Part shown: one piece after another, positions 45,057-54,208 of the stretch
How the letters are laid out: the number at the start of each line of letters is the position of its first letter
Numbering within the stretch: position 1 is the first letter of the stretch
NCBI GenBank assembly: GCA_019634575.1
Contig: JAHCAY010000001.1
Coordinates: forward strand, 2,170,001-2,234,000
DNA from: Candidatus Didemnitutus sp.
GTDB taxonomy: Bacteria > Verrucomicrobiota > Verrucomicrobiia > Opitutales > Opitutaceae
Direction of reading: 5' to 3'
Length of the DNA: 64,000 nt
Program-made: the position numbers and the translations under genes
Notes under the pieces: generated by a model
What the model was told of the DNA's origin: nothing
Seen by the model: only the letters and a program-made list of their open reading frames with translations
Databases searched by the model: none

Positions 45057-46988
45057 TCAGCGCAGGCCCAGGCGCCGCGCCGTCTCCGCCGCGCGCGTCG
45101 CTTCGTCCCGGCGACCCGTCCGCCACAGGCATTGCGCGAGCAACTGATACGCTTCCGCGCGCGCCGGCTGACGTCGCACGCACTCCTCCAGCACCGGGAT
45201 AGCCTCCGCCGGGTGGTCTCCCGCGAGGATGATCGCCAGCAACCAGCGACTGACGTCGCGCGTCGGATCGAGTTCGAGTGCGCGCCGCAACTCCACGGTC
45301 GCCTCCGCCCCGCGGTGCTGGGTGAAGAGCGCCACGCCGAGATTGTGGTGCGCGTCGGCGAAATCCGGCGCGGCCGCGAGCGCGGCGCGAAACAGCTCGA
45401 TCGCATCCGCGGTGTCGCGTTCGGCGAGGAGCAGATTGCCGAGATTATTCGCCGCTTTCGCGTGCGCCGGACGCAGCGCGAGCACGCGGCGATAGTGCGT
45501 TTTCGCCTCGGGATTCGCGCCGGACTCGGCCAAGGCGAGCGCGAGGTTGAACTCCGCCTCGACGTAATCCGCCTTCAAGACTGTGGCGCGCCGGAACTCC
45601 GCCAGCGCCTCCGCGCCATGGCCGGTCGCGCGCAGCGCCGCGCCGAGATTGTTCGCCACTTCGGCGTGGCTCGGTTTCAGGCGCGCGGCCTCACGCAAGT
45701 GCGGGAGCGCCTCGTCGGCGCGCCCGTCGTCGAGCAGGAGCAGACCGAGATTGTTTTGGCCCATCCAAGCATCGGGATTCGCCGCGAGCGTCCGGCGATA
45801 AAACGTCTCGATGTCGCGATACAAACCGCTTTGCACCCACGACAATCCGCCGAGCAATGCGCACAGCGCCGCGCCGGCCGCACCCGTGAACAGGCGTTTT
45901 CCGTCGGGGAGTTTTTCTGCGAACGCCGCCGCTCCGCCGGCGAGCAGCGCGATCGGTCCGAGCATCGGCAGGTATTGCCAGTGATCCGCGACGAAGGAGA
46001 ACTGGAACGCATAGACGTTGAAGAAACCCATCGTCGGGAAGAGCGAACCGAGGAAGAACAACAGCGCCGCCAGCGGCGCCCGTGACCACGTCCGCACCCG
46101 CCACGCCAGTGCGAGAGCGCCGAGCAGCGCCGCCGGAAACAGCCATTGCGCCCACGCCGCCGCGCTCACGATCCAGCGCGGATAGATGAAGATCAGCTCC
46201 GCCGGCCACACGAGCTTGCCGAGATAGAACCAGCTCACGCGTCCCGCCAGCAGCGCGCGTTCGATCAGCCCGAGTTCGAAATCCGCGCCGCGCGCGCCGA
46301 CCACACGATGCTCGACCCACGCGGTGAAAAGCCCGAACGCCGCCCCGGCCGCGAGCCAGGGCAGCAGCGGACGCACGTCACGCGTCCACTCGATCCGCCC
46401 GCGACGCCACCACGCGACGACCAGCAGCGCCGCCGGCAACGTGGCCGTCACGGATTTGCTCAGCAGCGCGAGCGCGAAAAGCACGCTCGCCACCGCGTAG
46501 TCGCGCGGCGTGCGGCGTTCCTCGAAGCGCCACCACGCCAGCGCGGCTGCGAGATAGCACGCGAGCGACAGCGTGTTTTTCTGCTCCGAAATCCACGCCA
46601 CCGACTCGACCGCCACCGGATGCAGCGCGAACACCGCCGCGGCGAACCAGGCCCCGGGCACGGCGAGCCGCCGCAGCACGAGAGCAAACAGTCCCGCCGC
46701 CAGCGCATGCAGCGCGACGTTGACGACGTGGTAGCCCGCCGGCGCGTCGCCGAAAAACCACTGCTGCACCCAGAACCACGAGTGCAGAGCCGGATAATAC
46801 TGCTCGGTCGCGCCGATCTCCGTCCAGATGCGCCCGAGTCCGTCCAGCGAGCGCAGCGCCGGGGCCGTGACGTAGTCGGAGTCGTTCCATATGAAACCCG
46901 CCCGCCACACCGGCGCGTAGGCCAGGGCGACTGCCGCGCACAATCCCAGCCACGCCCACGCTCCGCTGTTCGCGCGGGAACGGTTCAT
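45057..46988 (-). CDS. TMTC-like membrane glycosyltransferase with C-terminal TPR repeats
   Basis: 643 residues. Residues about 15-420 form a polytopic GT-C-like domain with WNDSDYVTAPALRSL in the first loop (acidic pair), SEQKNTLSLACYLAA and LLSKSVTATLPA. Residues about 430-640 are at least six TPR units (NNLGLLLLDDGRADEALPH, NNLGAALRATGHGAEALAEF, NNLGNLLLAERDTADAIELF, HHNLGVALFTQHRGAEATVEL). This matches the eukaryotic TMTC O-mannosyltransferase layout and many bacterial homologues of unknown acceptor. The ATG (46988) shares its A with the mgsA stop codon, so translation is coupled. Confidence 0.8.
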   Translation of the reverse strand: MNRSRANSGAWAWLGLCAAVALAYAPVWRAGFIWNDSDYVTAPALRSLDGLGRIWTEIGATEQYYPALHSWFWVQQWFFGDAPAGYHVVNVALHALAAGLFALVLRRLAVPGAWFAAAVFALHPVAVESVAWISEQKNTLSLACYLAAALAWWRFEERRTPRDYAVASVLFALALLSKSVTATLPAALLVVAWWRRGRIEWTRDVRPLLPWLAAGAAFGLFTAWVEHRVVGARGADFELGLIERALLAGRVSWFYLGKLVWPAELIFIYPRWIVSAAAWAQWLFPAALLGALALAWRVRTWSRAPLAALLFFLGSLFPTMGFFNVYAFQFSFVADHWQYLPMLGPIALLAGGAAAFAEKLPDGKRLFTGAAGAALCALLGGLSWVQSGLYRDIETFYRRTLAANPDAWMGQNNLGLLLLDDGRADEALPHLREAARLKPSHAEVANNLGAALRATGHGAEALAEFRRATVLKADYVEAEFNLALALAESGANPEAKTHYRRVLALRPAHAKAANNLGNLLLAERDTADAIELFRAALAAAPDFADAHHNLGVALFTQHRGAEATVELRRALELDPTRDVSRWLLAIILAGDHPAEAIPVLEECVRRQPARAEAYQLLAQCLWRTGRRDEATRAAETARRLGLR

Positions 46989-47464
46989 CACCCGCGGGGC
47001 GACTCCACCGCCACCCGCGAGCGGCGATACGCCTCGTAGTCCGGCACGCGCCGTTCGTAGCTGCGCTGCATCAGCGGCGAGGAAATCAGAAAGTCCGCCG
47101 TCGCCCGATCGCACGCCGTCGGCACGTTCCAGACCGAGGCCATGCGGAGCAGCGCCTTCACGTCCGGATCATGCGGCTGCGCTTCCAGCGGATCCCAGAA
47201 GAAGACGAGAAAATCGATCTTCCCCTCGACGATCATCGCGCCGACCTGCTGGTCGCCGCCGAGCGGGCCGCTGTAGAGTTTGTTGATCGGCAGGCCGATC
47301 ACCGGCTCGAGCAGCGCGCCGGTGGTGCCGGTGGCCCAGAGTTCGTGGTCGGCGAGCGCGGCGCGATGGGTTTTGGCCCATTCGGACAGGTTCGGCTTCT
47401 GCGCATCGTGCGCCACGAGCGCGATCCGCTTCTGCGGCGGCATCGTCACGGTCTTGTAGATCAT
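46988..47464 (-). CDS. mgsA: Methylglyoxal synthase
   Basis: 158 residues, converting dihydroxyacetone phosphate to methylglyoxal as a bypass of lower glycolysis. All catalytic residues fall at the E. coli MgsA numbers: H19 (VAHDAQK), D71 (GGDQQVG), D91 (FWDPL), H98 and D101 (QPHDPD). The substrate phosphate loop TGTTG is at 45-49. ATG 47464 (MIYKTVTMPP) is used; the ATG at residue 8 is also possible. Its stop overlaps the next gene's start by one base. Confidence 0.95.
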   Translation of the reverse strand: MIYKTVTMPPQKRIALVAHDAQKPNLSEWAKTHRAALADHELWATGTTGALLEPVIGLPINKLYSGPLGGDQQVGAMIVEGKIDFLVFFWDPLEAQPHDPDVKALLRMASVWNVPTACDRATADFLISSPLMQRSYERRVPDYEAYRRSRVAVESPRG

Positions 47465-47688
47465 CGTCGCCGAGCCTGTCCGACGAGCGCGCCGCCGCAA
47501 GCCTGCGCCAGCGCATTCATTTCTGGCCGCGCAGCAAGGTCGCGCGGCACCCGTTCGCCTCGGCGAACGCGAGGAGCTTCGCGGCTCGGCAGCCCGCGCG
47601 CGCCTCTTCCTCGGTTGCGCCATCCATCCCTCCGAGCGCCGGGACGGATCGGAGCGTTGCCGGGCCGTGAGGCGTCGATTTTCGCCGC

Positions 47689-47718
47689 TTGACGTTTCTG
47701 GAATGCACGTTCTTTTAA
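47689..47718 (+). promoter_or_regulatory. Probable promoter and operator of the tetR gene
   Basis: -35 TTGACG (47689-47694), 18-base spacer, -10 TTTTAA (47713-47718). The spacer is exactly TTTCTGGAATGCACGTTC, which recurs with 15 of 18 bases upstream of the hydrolase gene. The -10 lies so close to the ATG at 47724 that the transcript may be leaderless. The other 220 bases between mgsA and this promoter show nothing convincing. Confidence 0.55.
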
Positions 47719-47723
47719 CTGCC

Positions 47724-48305
47724 ATGCCGCGCGTCAAAGAATTCGATGAAGCCGAAGTGCTCGACCAAGCACTGGAGCTCTTCCGCGCGCGCGGCTTCAA
47801 GCACACCTCGTTCAACGACCTCGTCGAGGAGCTCGGGGTCAGCCGCCAAAGCCTTTACGACACCTACGGCAACAAGGAGGCGCTCTACCATCAGGCGCTA
47901 AAGCGCTATCTCACGCGCGCGCTCGATCAAATGCGCCGCGCGCTGGAGGGCGATGACCGGCCGTTGCGCGAGTCCCTCGCCGCCCTCTTCGAGCACATGA
48001 TCGCTGGCCAATGCGCCAAGGCTTCACCCGGTTGCCTGATGGTGAACTCGATGGTCGAGCTCTCGCCGCACGACGCCGATGTGCGCGCCCTGGCGCAGGA
48101 ACACGCCCGCTCCACCGAAGGCCTCTTCGCCTCGCGCTTCGCCGCCGCGCAACGGCGGGGCGAGATCGCCAAGGCCAAGGACCCGGTCGCGCTCGCCCGC
48201 TATTTCTATCACACGATGCTCGGCCTCGCCGTCGCCTCCCGCGCGCTCGGCGATCGCGACGGCCTGCGCCAGAGCGCCCAGCTGGCTTTGCACGCGCTCG
48301 ACTGA
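47724..48305 (+). CDS. TetR family transcriptional regulator
   Basis: 193 residues. The N-terminal TetR helix-turn-helix (about 8-55: VLDQALELFRARGFKHTSFNDLVEELGVSRQSLYDTYGNKEALY, read in parts) is complete. A ligand-binding C-terminal domain follows with SPGCLMVNSMVEL, typical of the TetR_C_16-like group controlling oxidoreductases. ATG 47724 begins the HTH; ATG 47703 lies within the candidate operator. It is followed by a hydrolase and an SDR gene in the same direction, and very likely represses them and itself. Confidence 0.88.
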   Translation: MPRVKEFDEAEVLDQALELFRARGFKHTSFNDLVEELGVSRQSLYDTYGNKEALYHQALKRYLTRALDQMRRALEGDDRPLRESLAALFEHMIAGQCAKASPGCLMVNSMVELSPHDADVRALAQEHARSTEGLFASRFAAAQRRGEIAKAKDPVALARYFYHTMLGLAVASRALGDRDGLRQSAQLALHALD

Positions 48306-48318
48306 ATTGTTTTCGGAG

Positions 48319-48336
48319 TTTCTGGAATATTCGTTC
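48319..48336 (+). promoter_or_regulatory. Second candidate TetR operator, upstream of the hydrolase
   Basis: TTTCTGGAATATTCGTTC, 15 of 18 identical to 47695-47712, containing the dyad GAATATTC and GGAA...TTCC. It starts 13 bases after the tetR stop and 41 bases before the hydrolase ATG, so the hydrolase-SDR pair can have its own regulated promoter. Confidence 0.6.
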
Positions 48337-48359
48337 CGATAGGCCCTCCGATCCTCCGC

Positions 48360-49247
48360 ATGAAATCAAACCTCCCTTCCTCTTCCGTCCGCTATCGCAC
48401 GCAGACCGTGTCCGGTCTCGACATTTTCTATCGCGAAGCCGGCCCCGCCGACCGGCCCACGCTGGTTTTGCTGCACGGCTTCCCGACGTCATCGCACATG
48501 TTCCGCGATCTGATCCCGCTCCTCGCGCAAGACTACCACGTCGTGGCGCCGGACTACCCGGGCTTCGGCCGCAGCTCCGCTCCCACGGCCGAGGAATTCG
48601 GCTACACCTTCGACCGGCTCGCCGAGGTGATGGAGGAGTTCCTGCTCGCGATCGGCTGCACCCGGTTCTCGCTCTACTTGCAGGACTACGGCGCACCCGT
48701 GGGCCTGCGCATCGCCGCGCGCCATCCCGACTGGGTGCAGGCACTGGTGATCCAGAACGCCAACGCCTACGTCGAGGGCATCAGCGCGGCGTTCGAGCCG
48801 TTCCGCCCGTTCTGGAGCGAACGCACCGCCGAGACCGAGATTCCCGCGCGCGGCCTCCTGACGCCGGAGATGACGCGCTTCCAATTCGTCCACGGCACCC
48901 GCGATGCCGCCACCGTCAGCCCCGACGCCTGGGTCCACGCGCAAGCCGGCCTCGATCGTCCGGGCAACATCCGCATCCAGCTCGATCTGCTCCACGACTA
49001 CCGCAACAACCCGCCGCGCTACGCCGAGTGGCAGGCCTATTTCCGGCGGCACCAACCGCCGACGCTGATCGCGTGGGGCCGCCACGACCCGTTCTTCACC
49101 GAAGCCGGCGCGCGCGCCTACCTGCGCGACCTGCCGCAAGCCGAGTTGCATCTCCTCGAGACCGGGCACTTCGCCCTCGAAGAGGATGCCCCCGCGATCG
49201 CCGCGCTCATGCGCGCATTTCTCACCCGCCACCTTTCCCTTTCATGA
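48360..49247 (+). CDS. Alpha/beta hydrolase, haloalkane dehalogenase/epoxide hydrolase type
   Basis: 295 residues. The oxyanion motif HGFPTSS is at 39-45, PDYPGFGRSS at 64-73, and the nucleophile Asp109 in LQDYGAPVG, i.e. an Asp (not Ser) nucleophile as in dehalogenases and epoxide hydrolases. A partner acid is likely in AWGRHDPFF and the base is the His in LLETGHFALEED. The actual substrate is not predictable. The stop overlaps the SDR start as ATGA, so the two are translationally coupled. Confidence 0.85.
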   Translation: MKSNLPSSSVRYRTQTVSGLDIFYREAGPADRPTLVLLHGFPTSSHMFRDLIPLLAQDYHVVAPDYPGFGRSSAPTAEEFGYTFDRLAEVMEEFLLAIGCTRFSLYLQDYGAPVGLRIAARHPDWVQALVIQNANAYVEGISAAFEPFRPFWSERTAETEIPARGLLTPEMTRFQFVHGTRDAATVSPDAWVHAQAGLDRPGNIRIQLDLLHDYRNNPPRYAEWQAYFRRHQPPTLIAWGRHDPFFTEAGARAYLRDLPQAELHLLETGHFALEEDAPAIAALMRAFLTRHLSLS

Positions 49248-49987
49248 AAAACAAAACCATCCTCATCACCGGCGGCACCACAGGCATCGGCCTGGCCACC
49301 GCTCAACTCCTCGCCGCCGACGGTGCGCGAGTCATCGTCACGGGCCGCAATCCCGAGACGCTCGCCGCCGCGCGCCACTCCCTTCCGGCCACCGCGCTCG
49401 TCGTCAAATCCGACTCCGCCAGCCTCGCCGACGCGCAGGCGCTCGGCGCCACGCTGCGCTCGCACGGCGTCACGCGCCTCGACGGCGCGTTCCTCAACGC
49501 CGGCATCGGCAAGTTCGGCCCGATCGACGCCGCCGCGCCGCAGGACTTCGAAGACCAGTTCAACGTCAACGTCCGCGGCCCGTATTTCCAAATCCAGTCG
49601 CTCCTCCCGCTCCTCGCGAATCCGAGCGCGATCGTCATCAACGCCTCCGTCGTCGCCAGCGTGAACTTCGAGCACGCCAGCATCTACTCGGCGACCAAGG
49701 CCGCCGTCGTCTCGCTCGGCCGCTCGCTCGGCGCCGAACTCGCGCCGCGCGGCATCCGCGTGAACACCCTCAGCCCCGGCCCGATCGAGACGCCCATCTT
49801 CGGCAAGCTCGGCCTCGATCCCGCCGCCGCGAAAGGACTCATCGACTCGCTCGGCCAAGGCACGCTGCTCAAGCGCGCCGGCCGCCCCGAGGAAATCGCG
49901 AAGCTCGCGCGCTTCCTCCTCTCCGCAGACTCCAGCTTCATCATCGGCGAAGACATCGTCGCCGACGGCGGCGTCCGCCACGTCTGA
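49244..49987 (+). CDS. Short-chain dehydrogenase/reductase
   Basis: 247 residues, a classical SDR. Nucleotide site TGGTTGIG (about 9-16), NAG motif (FLNAGIGKFG), catalytic YSATK with preceding Ser, and the PG motif LSPGPIETPIF. The C-terminus GEDIVADGGVRHV is standard. Cofactor: the Arg after the second strand (TGRNPETL) suggests NADP. Co-operonic with the hydrolase and under the adjacent TetR, it probably detoxifies or catabolises an organic compound. Confidence 0.9.
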   Translation: MKNKTILITGGTTGIGLATAQLLAADGARVIVTGRNPETLAAARHSLPATALVVKSDSASLADAQALGATLRSHGVTRLDGAFLNAGIGKFGPIDAAAPQDFEDQFNVNVRGPYFQIQSLLPLLANPSAIVINASVVASVNFEHASIYSATKAAVVSLGRSLGAELAPRGIRVNTLSPGPIETPIFGKLGLDPAAAKGLIDSLGQGTLLKRAGRPEEIAKLARFLLSADSSFIIGEDIVADGGVRHV

Positions 49988-50009
49988 TCGCCCGTAACTT
50001 CTCCACGCC

Positions 50010-50084
50010 ATGCTCGCCGGAGTCATCGTCATCGCCGCCCTCACCGTCCTCGTCGCGCTCGAGTCATCGCTCGGGCCGGAGTGA
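50010..50084 (+). CDS. Possible 24-residue membrane peptide
   Basis: ATG 50010 to TGA 50084 encodes MLAGVIVIAALTVLVALESS followed by four residues: one uninterrupted hydrophobic helix. The bases before the ATG (CTCCACGCC) resemble contexts of real starts in this window. It is 22 bases after the SDR gene. Too short to be confident; it could be a chance ORF. Confidence 0.2.
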   Translation: MLAGVIVIAALTVLVALESSLGPE

Positions 50085-50255
50085 CAGCGATCCGCGCAAC
50101 CACCAACGCACGTCCGGCGCTCGCGGCCGGACAATCTTTTCTCTCCGCCGCCCGACGGGTGGCGGGGGATTCCGGCCGAAACGATGACGTCACTGCGTGA
50201 CGCGCGATTCGGCCTTTTGTTTTCCTTCGCCCGCGACATCGTCGCGATTCTGCGC

Positions 50256-52091
50256 ATGAAAACCCGCCTGTTGTTCGTCCCGTTTGTCCTCGCGCTCGTC
50301 GCGCACGCCGCCTCGCCGCAAGACTTCCTTCCGCCCGCCCCCGCGTGGCATGGCGCGAGCGAGGCGCTCGTCGCCCGACCGGACAACCCGTGGATCACGC
50401 CCGCGGAGAAGACCGGCCTCACCGATTCGCCCAACTACGCCGACACGCTCGCGTGGCTGGAGAAACTCGCCGCCGCGTCGCCGCACATCAAGCTGGTGGA
50501 GTTCGGCGCGACTGCGCAGGGCCGCCCGCTCGTGCTCGTCGTCGCCAGTGAGGAAGGTGCGGAGGACCCCGCCGCGCTCGCGCAGAACGGCCGCCCGACC
50601 TTGCTCGCGCAGGCGGGCATTCACTCGGGCGAGATCGACGGCAAGGACGCCGGCCTCATGCTCCTGCGCGACCTGGCGTTCGGCGACCAAGCGCCACTGC
50701 TCAAAAAGGCCAACTTCCTGCTCATCCCCGTCTTCAACGCCGACGGCCATGAGCGCTCCTCCGAGTGGAACCGACCGAACCAACGTGGCCCGGTTCACCA
50801 GGGTTGGCGCACCACCGCGCAAAACCTGAACCTCAATCGCGACTACATGAAGGCCGACGCGCCCGAGATGCGCGCCTTGCTCGACGTGCTCAACGCGTGG
50901 GAACCCGAACTCTATTTCGATCTGCACGTGACCGACGGCATCGACTACCAATACGACGTCACCTTCGGCCACAACGGCTACGGCGGGCAGTTCGCCTGGT
51001 CGCCGCAGATCGGCCAGTGGCTCGACGACGTGCTCGATCCCGCCGTGAGCCGCGCCCTCACCGCCGCCGGCCACATCCCCGGCCCGCTCATTTTTGCGCA
51101 GAACAATCGCGACCTGTCCGAAGGCATTGCCGCCGGCACCGCCACGCCGCGCTTCTCCCACGGCTACGGCGACCTGCGCCACATCCCGAGCGTGCTCGTG
51201 GAGAACCATTCCCTGAAACCCTACCGCCAACGCGTGCTCGGCACCTACGTGCTGCTCGCCTCGGCGCTCCGCACGCTCGGCGAGAACGCTGCCAGTGTCC
51301 GCACCGCGATCGAAGCCGACCGCGCCGCGCGCCCCGCGAAACTGCCCGCCAACTTCGGCGTGCCGCGCGAGACCGACGCGAAAGTCGACTTCGCCGGCAT
51401 CGCCTTCGAGAACTACGAATCGCCCGCCTCCGGCACCCAGGAAGTGCGCTGGCTCGGCACGCCCAAAACCTATCCCGGCCTCCCCGTGCATCTCGACATC
51501 AACGGCGCGACGCTCGTCCGCCCGAAGGCGTTCTACGTGCCCGTCACGAAACCCGAACTCATCGAGCGCCTGCGGCTGCACGGCATCTCGCTCGACGAAC
51601 TGGCCGAAGACACCACGGTGCGCGTCACGCTCGCGCGCCTCGTCGGCCCGAAGCCCAGCGCGCTGCCCTTCGAGAGCCACCACACCCTCAAGTTCGAGCG
51701 CGTCGAATGGGAGACGCGCGACGAGCTCTATCCCACCGGCTCGGTCCGCGTCTCGACCGATCAACCGCTCGGCGACCTGGCGATGATGCTGCTCGATCCG
51801 CTGAGCGACGAGTCGTTCCTCGCGTGGGGCTTTTTTCCGGAAATCCTCCAGCGCACCGAATACATCGAAGGCTACGTCATCGCGCCGCTCGCGGAAAAGA
51901 TGCTCGCCGACGACCCGAAGCTGAAGGCCGAGTTCGAGGCCAAGCTCGCCGCCGATCCGGCCTTCGCGAAGAACCCGACCGCGCGCCTGCAGTGGTTTTA
52001 TCGCCGCTCGAAATTCTACGACGAGCGCCACCTGCTCTATCCGGTCGGCCTCGAGCGCGACGACGCGGCGCCGTTGAGCGCCGTTCGATAA
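50256..52091 (+). CDS. M14 family zinc carboxypeptidase, exported
   Basis: 611 residues with a signal peptide (about 1-20). The M14 peptidase domain has the zinc motif HSGEIDGKDAG (HxxE), NADGHERSS, LNLNRDYMKADAPE, and the later zinc His in LYFDLHVTDG. VLVENHSLKPYRQRV follows, then a C-terminal beta-rich domain of about 200 residues. Such secreted M14 peptidases trim peptides or amidated cell-wall fragments. ATG 50256 (MKTRLLF) opens the signal peptide; the longer frame from 50184 has a palindrome in it. Confidence 0.85.
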   Translation: MKTRLLFVPFVLALVAHAASPQDFLPPAPAWHGASEALVARPDNPWITPAEKTGLTDSPNYADTLAWLEKLAAASPHIKLVEFGATAQGRPLVLVVASEEGAEDPAALAQNGRPTLLAQAGIHSGEIDGKDAGLMLLRDLAFGDQAPLLKKANFLLIPVFNADGHERSSEWNRPNQRGPVHQGWRTTAQNLNLNRDYMKADAPEMRALLDVLNAWEPELYFDLHVTDGIDYQYDVTFGHNGYGGQFAWSPQIGQWLDDVLDPAVSRALTAAGHIPGPLIFAQNNRDLSEGIAAGTATPRFSHGYGDLRHIPSVLVENHSLKPYRQRVLGTYVLLASALRTLGENAASVRTAIEADRAARPAKLPANFGVPRETDAKVDFAGIAFENYESPASGTQEVRWLGTPKTYPGLPVHLDINGATLVRPKAFYVPVTKPELIERLRLHGISLDELAEDTTVRVTLARLVGPKPSALPFESHHTLKFERVEWETRDELYPTGSVRVSTDQPLGDLAMMLLDPLSDESFLAWGFFPEILQRTEYIEGYVIAPLAEKMLADDPKLKAEFEAKLAADPAFAKNPTARLQWFYRRSKFYDERHLLYPVGLERDDAAPLSAVR

Positions 52092-52108
52092 AGTTCTTCC
52101 GCCGCAGA

Positions 52109-52164
52109 AGCCCGCTTGCAAGCGCCGCGCCGCCACGGACGCGCGCGTGTCGCCGGCAAGCAGG
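52109..52164. repeat. REP-like inverted repeat
   Basis: AGCCCGCTTGC (52109-52119) and GCAAGCAGGCT (52154-52164), 10 of 11 paired, followed by CCCACC. It lies between the convergent carboxypeptidase and the small WxxGxW lipoprotein. Confidence 0.5.
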
Positions 52165-52233
52165 CTCCCACCTTGGCTTCGCGCTGTTTCAGCGCACCGC
52201 ACCGTTGGCCTGGCGCGCGCCGGACACGGCGTG

Positions 52234-52635
52234 TCACCGCCAGTAGCCCTCGATGAAGAAGTAGCCATCGTCGCGGCGTTCCCACCGCGGCGGCACCCAC
52301 ACGGCGCCGCTCCGCGGTGGAATCACCCACTCGCCTTGGCGCCACACGTAGTGGCCGTCACGCCACACCCACCAGCCGTCGACCCACAGGTGGTTGACCG
52401 ACGGGCGCGGGCCGATCACCTGCTCCTGCATGGCAACGGGCGGTGCCTGCGTGATGATGATCTGACTCGCCGGCATCGCGCCGACCACCGCTGTGCTCGG
52501 CGGAGTGACCGGTGGCGGCACGGGCGCCACGGTTTCCGAGCCACAACCGGCAAACAAGCCAAGCGCCGCGCCCGCCAACACCGAGACGAGCAACCGCGCC
52601 GCGTGATTTTCAGAAGCATGAGCTGTCGGTTTCAT
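52234..52635 (-). CDS. Small WxxGxW-repeat lipoprotein
   Basis: 133 residues. A signal with lipobox (LFAGC) is followed by a Pro/Val-rich spacer, then tryptophan-glycine repeats (WVDGWWVWRDGHYVWRQGEW, ending GYFFIEGYWR), the YXWGXW/BcpO-related pattern. Members are outer-membrane-associated and of unknown function; some stabilise envelope structures. It is divergent from asnS across 154 bases. Confidence 0.7.
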   Translation of the reverse strand: MKPTAHASENHAARLLVSVLAGAALGLFAGCGSETVAPVPPPVTPPSTAVVGAMPASQIIITQAPPVAMQEQVIGPRPSVNHLWVDGWWVWRDGHYVWRQGEWVIPPRSGAVWVPPRWERRDDGYFFIEGYWR

Positions 52636-52789
52636 GCGGCGTTAGAGCTAAGCGGGCAGCGATTGGTTGCCCGGGTATTTCCCGTGCCCGGACATCCTGC
52701 CTCTCCCCACGAGGAACGTGCGGCCCGCCGCGTCATATCGGGTTTGCCAACCGCCGCACGCGCCGCTTGGTTTCGTTCCCTCTTTCGCC

Positions 52790-54190
<1,401 letters not shown>

Positions 54191-54208
54191 GCTGCATCCA
54201 CTCTCAGC

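Noticed and set aside
47517..47708. 63-codon frame between mgsA and tetR on the minus strand
   Set aside because: It covers the tetR promoter region and has no recognisable domain or start signal; probably chance.
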